64,000 nt of DNA from Centroberyx gerrardi (lineage: Eukaryota > Chordata > Actinopteri > Beryciformes > Berycidae). The notes beneath the pieces are model-generated. The model was not told the DNA's origin, did not search any database, and saw only the letters and a program-made list of their open reading frames with translations. Position 1 is the first letter of the stretch, and each line of letters starts with the position of its first letter. A program made the translations under genes and the position numbers. The stretch lies in assembly GCF_048128805.1 (NCBI RefSeq), contig NC_136003.1:27744885-27808884 (forward strand). Reading direction: 5' to 3'. Below are positions 59,281 to 64,000 of this stretch, in pieces.

Positions 59281-59500
59281 TTTTTTTTTTTTTTTTTTTT
59301 TTGTCACTTAAGTTTTTATTCTTTCAGCAGGTTTGGTACCTGACAATGGCAGTGACACATCTCAGAATTGAAATAAAAACCAACAGTGGAACAAGCAGTA
59401 ATACAATGACACAGGGAAATCAGGTTGGAAAGATAACACAAACAAACAAACAAACAAACAAACAAACACACAAGGCCTACATGGATATGAGCATGTTATA
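59281..59500 (-). mobile_element. Antisense 5'-truncated LINE tail with poly-T and (CAAA)n
   Basis: A 22-base T run leads into a segment with TCAGCAGGTTTGGTACCTGA and then a (CAAA)n run at 59438-59468. Read on the minus strand this is a retroposon 3' UTR ending in poly-A. The family was not assigned. Confidence 0.55.
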
Positions 59501-59599
59501 AACAACCATATGGGTCCAGCAAAATGACACTAGCTGAGGTTGATGAAAACATTACAGGCTGGTGAAAGTTACGTAACCAATTACTTTTTTATCTGCCTG

Positions 59600-59765
59600 A
59601 TTATGCTTGCCCCTCTTATAATTTTATTGATTTATGTATTCTTATTTATTTATTTGGCTGTTTTATTGTCGGCTTTTTATTGTTTTATATTGTACCGTGC
59701 GTGCTTTTATTGTTTTAATTTTTGTGTAAAGCGCTTTGTAAACATAAAGTTTGTTATTATTATGA
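59600..59765 (+). repeat. Retroposon 3'-tail-like repeat, copy 2
   Basis: The block TGTAAAGCGCTTTGTAAACA with flanking T-rich ATTTATTTATT sequence is similar in layout to 30395-30605. Confidence 0.45.
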
Positions 59766-61113
59766 CTTCTTTAGACTGAGTCACACACAGCGCTGTCGTG
59801 CTTTCACTCACAAACAGAGGTGACGTAAGTGTGGGTTACAAGAACAGGGACTAATCCTTTATTCTTGATGCAGATTTAGTCCTGGACCGTGTAGGACCTG
59901 AACCTGAAGCACTGTCATGACAAAAGCAGCATTCATATCTCAAATACAAAACACACCTATGCACTAAATCGTCACTTTTTTTTCTTTCTTTTTCTACTGT
60001 TCGCTTCCGGTTCTGTGTAACTGCAGAGATCCAAAGTTGTCCTTCAACACATTTAGGAGGCTAGTTAAGGTTTCCAGGACACCGAGGGATTTTCCCGGTA
60101 ATCCTCCCATCAGCTGGTCAAAGCCAACGGTCTACTATTTCTGCTCTACTGATACTGTACAACTATTCCTGTAGTGCTTTAGTGATGGCTGAGCACTTCG
60201 ACTGGGACATCCAGGAGCGAGACCAAGACTTATACAAGTAGCTTAAATATAATGTAGACAATATGTGTAGATATAGACCATAATTTCATGACAAACACAC
60301 TGATATTTAAGGATGTAGTCAAACTGGCTGTAGCTGCAGTATGCATTACTGCTACAGTGATGGAGAATAGTTACCTGCATGTCGTTCAACAACTACTTTA
60401 AGTACATTTTGCTGAGATTTAGTGGTAATTCAAAACTCAAATCTTACTGTTTCTTTCAGTAAATACTTTGCCATGTCGTTAAGGTAGTAAACTACATGTG
60501 TTTTCCCTTAAAACAGGAAGTAAATATTTTTTTTTTTATATATTTTTATATATTTTTACATATTTCTTTTTCATTTTCATTTCGATTTCTTACCTTGATT
60601 CCCACCTAATTTTCTCTATATTGTAGACATTTTTTGCCTGTTTGGTTTGGTTTTCACTGCATCAGATACTTTTCAGCTGATGTCATGAAGTCATTTCAGT
60701 GCCGGTGTACAGGCCAAACTTCCTGCCTTTCCTCCCCAAAAACAACGCAAATATAAAGAGGTTGCTCATATTCCAAAATGACAGCGGTGGCCTTTACAGC
60801 CTGTAAGCTTGACAAGGTTACAGGAGATTAGATTAAAAACAGAGCAGCACAATAAGGATAAAAGCAGGCAGTAGAAACAAGCAAGCCTGATAAGTAACAA
60901 TTCACCTTTATATGTTAATATTCCACAATGTAGTTTGACGTAGTTGAGCTAGCTTTAGTGTTTACAGACTATAACATAAATAAAATGTAAGTGAACTTCT
61001 TTTATTGTGAAGTAATTGGTAGTTTGGTAAATTACAGCTTTACAGCAGTTCCCTCCACTCCACCTACTGAGCACTAAAGTGTATAAAAATATGAAATCCC
61101 AAATGATATTATA

Positions 61114-61205
61114 GGGTTAGACTGACATATCAGTGTGCTGATACATTGGGCTGATATTGGTGTTTTATTAGAAATCAGATATCAACCGTCAGTGTCGTCC
61201 AAGTT
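61114..61205 (+). mobile_element. MITE family G left-end fragment
   Basis: GGTTAGACTGACATATCAGT then GGGCTGATATTGG and AGTGTCGTCC match the left end of 12246-12729. The rest is missing. Confidence 0.5.
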
Positions 61206-61713
61206 TCCTCCCAGAATAATTGGACTATCTGCATATCTAGAAATTAATAAATTGAGAGAAGATGGGGACCTCGCCTGACCCGTGTTTGCTGCATAAACAT
61301 TTATTTAAAAACCTAGACAGTAGGCTACAATGTATCTCCCTTCTCTGTCCACAACTGATTCTATAAGTCTAAATGAAATCTTTTTTGCTATAAGAATAAC
61401 TAACTCCTCTAGATGCTGTTGTTCCTGGGGCAGAGAACACCTGACCAACCCGTCTTTGTCTTAAGTTTTACTGAATCTTGATCTACCAAATGTGTCTCCT
61501 GCAGCATGGCCATGTCACAAGCTAAGAACTTCAGGTGTGATCAAATGTTATATCTTTTCCCCTTATTTGATATCTCATTCACGTTCCAACTTTAACAAGA
61601 TTAGTTGTCATGTCTTACATTAAGAGGGAAAACAAATAATACCATGTGTATTTAGTCCTTTAATCCTTTTTGTCCACTTGTGATGGATATGATGCAGTTT
61701 GTATGATATAGAG
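61206..61713. other. Intergenic, no gene seen
   Basis: AT-rich; nothing recognised. Confidence 0.35.
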
Positions 61714-62028
61714 CAGTGATCCTCAACCTTTGTCACATCAAGGACCCCTAATTTAGCCCTCATTAGGGCCATGAACCCCCATTTAATGAGATTTTGTCTC
61801 TCACACCCAAATCTGAGAACATTTTGTATTGTTAGATATGATTTTGTCCAGATTTCCATAACGATGAAACTATGATCAAAATAGTCATTCTTCTACATTC
61901 TCTAATTGTGTTAATTTCTTGTAAATGAAATAATGGTGAAGTTTAACAATTCATCAATTTGCTGGGGACTCCCTGGAACCCCCTCAAGGACCCCTGGTGG
62001 TCCCCGGACCCCACGCTGAGAACCACTG
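61714..62028 (-). mobile_element. hAT-type MITE, copy 2 (opposite orientation to copy 1)
   Basis: The ends CAGTGATCCTCAACC and CTGAGAACCACTG are inverted, with an 8-bp target duplication of one mismatch, ATATAGAG (61706-61713) and ATAAAGAG (62029-62036). The interior is the complement of 2315-2589, including the paired GGGTCC/GGACCC blocks near one end. It is 315 bp and non-coding. Confidence 0.87.
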
Positions 62029-64000
62029 ATAAAGAGAACATGTAGACTTCATGCCACGGCAACAAGTTGACTCGTTTTACTCCTTTCCGGATGCTCCCAC
62101 ACTTCTTTCCAGCGACAGCCTTGTGTGTGTCACGGAGCAGATCCGGCGCCATGGCAACTAAATGCTCATTACTAGTTAGGGCTGTGACATCAGTGCCTGT
62201 GTGAGTCACTGGGCCTGAAGGTTGGCTGGTGATCCTCCAAGGGGGGCTTCCGTGACAACACCAGACAGCCCGAGGCCACTTCCCCCCCACCCCCACCCCA
62301 CCCCCCGGCTGTGTGTTCAGACGCCGGCCCGGCTCGCTCCTGGCCGCCTGGAGGCAGGAGGCAGGGAGCGGCGCAGGCCTGCACCCACAGAGCCGGCGGC
62401 ACCACCGGGGGAGCAGCTGCTGCCGCGGCACCATGCTAGCACACCGGAAAACAACAGACGGGGCTGCAGCCTGAAGAACGCTGTGTGTGCTGTATCCACT
62501 TCAGCACGGGCAAACGGTGAATCAGTGGCTTTGTTTACATACACAGAGAATTCAGTTCATAACCCCTTTACTCAAGTAGCCTGGTTCTTTACCTGAGTAA
62601 GACGCCTGGCTTACTCCCATATTCAACAGGTTACTGAGGCATGAAAACATCTTTCACCTTTGGTTCACGCCGTCTGCATACACTCAAATTTGCACAGCAT
62701 TGTGGGTACATTTTGATTTTGACAAAAAGAAACATGGCAGCAAGCAAGTATTGTTACTATTGGGATCATCATTTCTTTCCCCTGTATTCAAAGAGGATTT
62801 CTCATAGTCTTTTGCTGTTCTATCTATGGACGGGCCTCTACAAGTAGACAGCAATATTCTGTTGGTTTATTCATGGCAAAGAAAGAGAAAGAGAGAGAGA
62901 CTCAATCACAGAGTATCAAAAGTGCGTAAACAGCTTAACCCGAATAAGACCTTAACTACAGTATGGCCAATAGCGGGGTCTCTATTCATTCACATCTTTT
63001 CACTGTGTCACTTTGGAAAGACACCCTCCAGATGAAAGTCATTTGTTTTTTATTCATCATTACAGGAGTTGTAGCTAGCACACGACAGCTCAGAAAGCGA
63101 TTAGATACCAACCTGAGATAATCAGCCACAACAGTCAAACAAAGACTTTTCCTCCCACCAGTGCTTGCAGAAAGACTGAAGGTTCCCATGCTGCTCTTTT
63201 TCCCATCATGCCTCAGAGTTCAGAATACTCACTGTGTCATTGAAGGTCTCAAGTGGCTCTCTGGTACTAAAAGAATTCAGTTATAATGGGTGATGTTCAG
63301 GACAAATAGGTTCAGGCAGCCAATTTGAGCTACAATGCCACACGGATAACAATCAATCAATCAATACAGTAGTGAAATTCAATATATCGCAATACATAAA
63401 TGTGACAGTCTGCATTGTGGGGCAGAAAAAATGAATTGTGATATTAGCTACATGTTATTCTGCTGCAGTAATCACAAACGAGACGCTTGACCATCACAGT
63501 TTCACAATTATAAATTATATTATTTGCACCTTGTAATGACATTTTTAATTCTAGCAGCCAATGCCATCGCTAGAAAGATTTGTGGCTCAGAAATAAACAT
63601 AATTCTGCACAGTCAGACAGAACTTATATTTATTACATCGTATCGTGGTTGTATTGAATCATGAAGCCCATATCATGTATCGAATCGTATCGTGGGATAA
63701 GCATGTTGTCCCATCCCATCAACATATATCTTTACCAGCCTTTTACGGCACGTACTGATGATCCTGATGATGGACAATGGCATCAACATACCTGCAACAT
63801 TCGAAGAAGGCGGGGAATCAAAATGAACTCCATGCTGGAAAAGGTGGATAAAAACCATTTATTTTCTAATTGCCGGCCACAGTAAATGCCCTCACAGTGG
63901 ACGCCTTGGCTCAACACCAACAACTTCAATCAACTGAGCGTTGGAATGGGAGCAGACAGCAGTCATTTAATGAGGCACTCTGCTGGGTCCAGATTGTTTA
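62029..64000. other. Intergenic, no gene seen
   Basis: GC-rich patch with C runs at 62230-62430, where open frames on both strands reflect composition only. Segments at 63370-63400 and 63640-63720 have ATCGTATCGTG-type words typical of a fish MITE, but ends were not resolved. A TCAATCAATC run is at 63352-63366. Confidence 0.4.

Larger units (their letters stand above)
58701..61113. other. Intergenic, no gene seen; LINE tails
   Basis: No coding exon was recognised. Contains an antisense LINE tail (59281-59500) and a retroposon-tail-like block (59600-59765). The stretch 60510-60600 is T-rich. Confidence 0.45.

Noticed and set aside
61943-62434. Minus-strand open frame of 163 codons
   Set aside because: Crosses the end of a hAT MITE into GC-rich, C-run-rich DNA; composition artefact.

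Overview
This is vertebrate, almost certainly teleost fish, nuclear DNA. Genes are split by GT-AG introns, roughly 90% of the window is non-coding, and microsatellites and short inverted-repeat transposons of kinds common in fish are abundant. No prokaryotic, viral or CRISPR features were seen. All recognisable host genes are on the + strand between about 14.9 and 39.1 kb: a pirt-like gene (coding exon 14929-15336), two adjacent TMEM238-family small membrane-protein genes (16522-17058 and 18758-18979), and a complete nine-exon foxk2 gene (CDS 23758-37612, 618 codons, with likely 3' UTR to about 39.13 kb).

The foxk2 model was assembled exon by exon. Every junction is GT-AG and keeps frame. The product has an N-terminal FHA domain, a central forkhead DNA-binding domain, and a C-terminal tail with two sumoylation-type motifs. 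Its 5' end lies in a CpG-rich region without an obvious TATA box. PIRT and the small ER protein TMEM238L are neighbours on human 17p and FOXK2 is on 17q, so the block looks like a teleost arrangement of ancestral chromosome-17 material.

Regions: 0-14.9 kb is intergenic with several MITEs and a 5'-truncated Tx1-like L1 retrotransposon (about 9.93-11.14 kb) nested in an older inverted-repeat element. 14.9-19 kb holds the small membrane-protein cluster. 19-23.4 kb is intergenic, with a diverged local duplication and a perfect stem-loop near the foxk2 promoter. 23.4-39.1 kb is foxk2, whose introns carry MITEs. 39.1-64 kb is gene-poor and repeat-rich. It includes a solo LTR (50291-50933, perfect 5-bp target duplication) nested in a TTAA-flanked element, paired polypyrimidine tracts, and hAT-type elements.

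The most notable non-gene theme is a set of at least five distinct short element families that share TTAAAG...CTTTAA ends and TTAA target sites. Several repeat-free, homeobox-motif-rich segments look like candidate cis-regulatory elements. No radically new gene system was found. The points most worth checking are the TMEM238 microprotein pair, the divergent foxk2 termini, the TTAA-MITE families, the two nested insertions and two CTCF-like sites on either side of the gene block.
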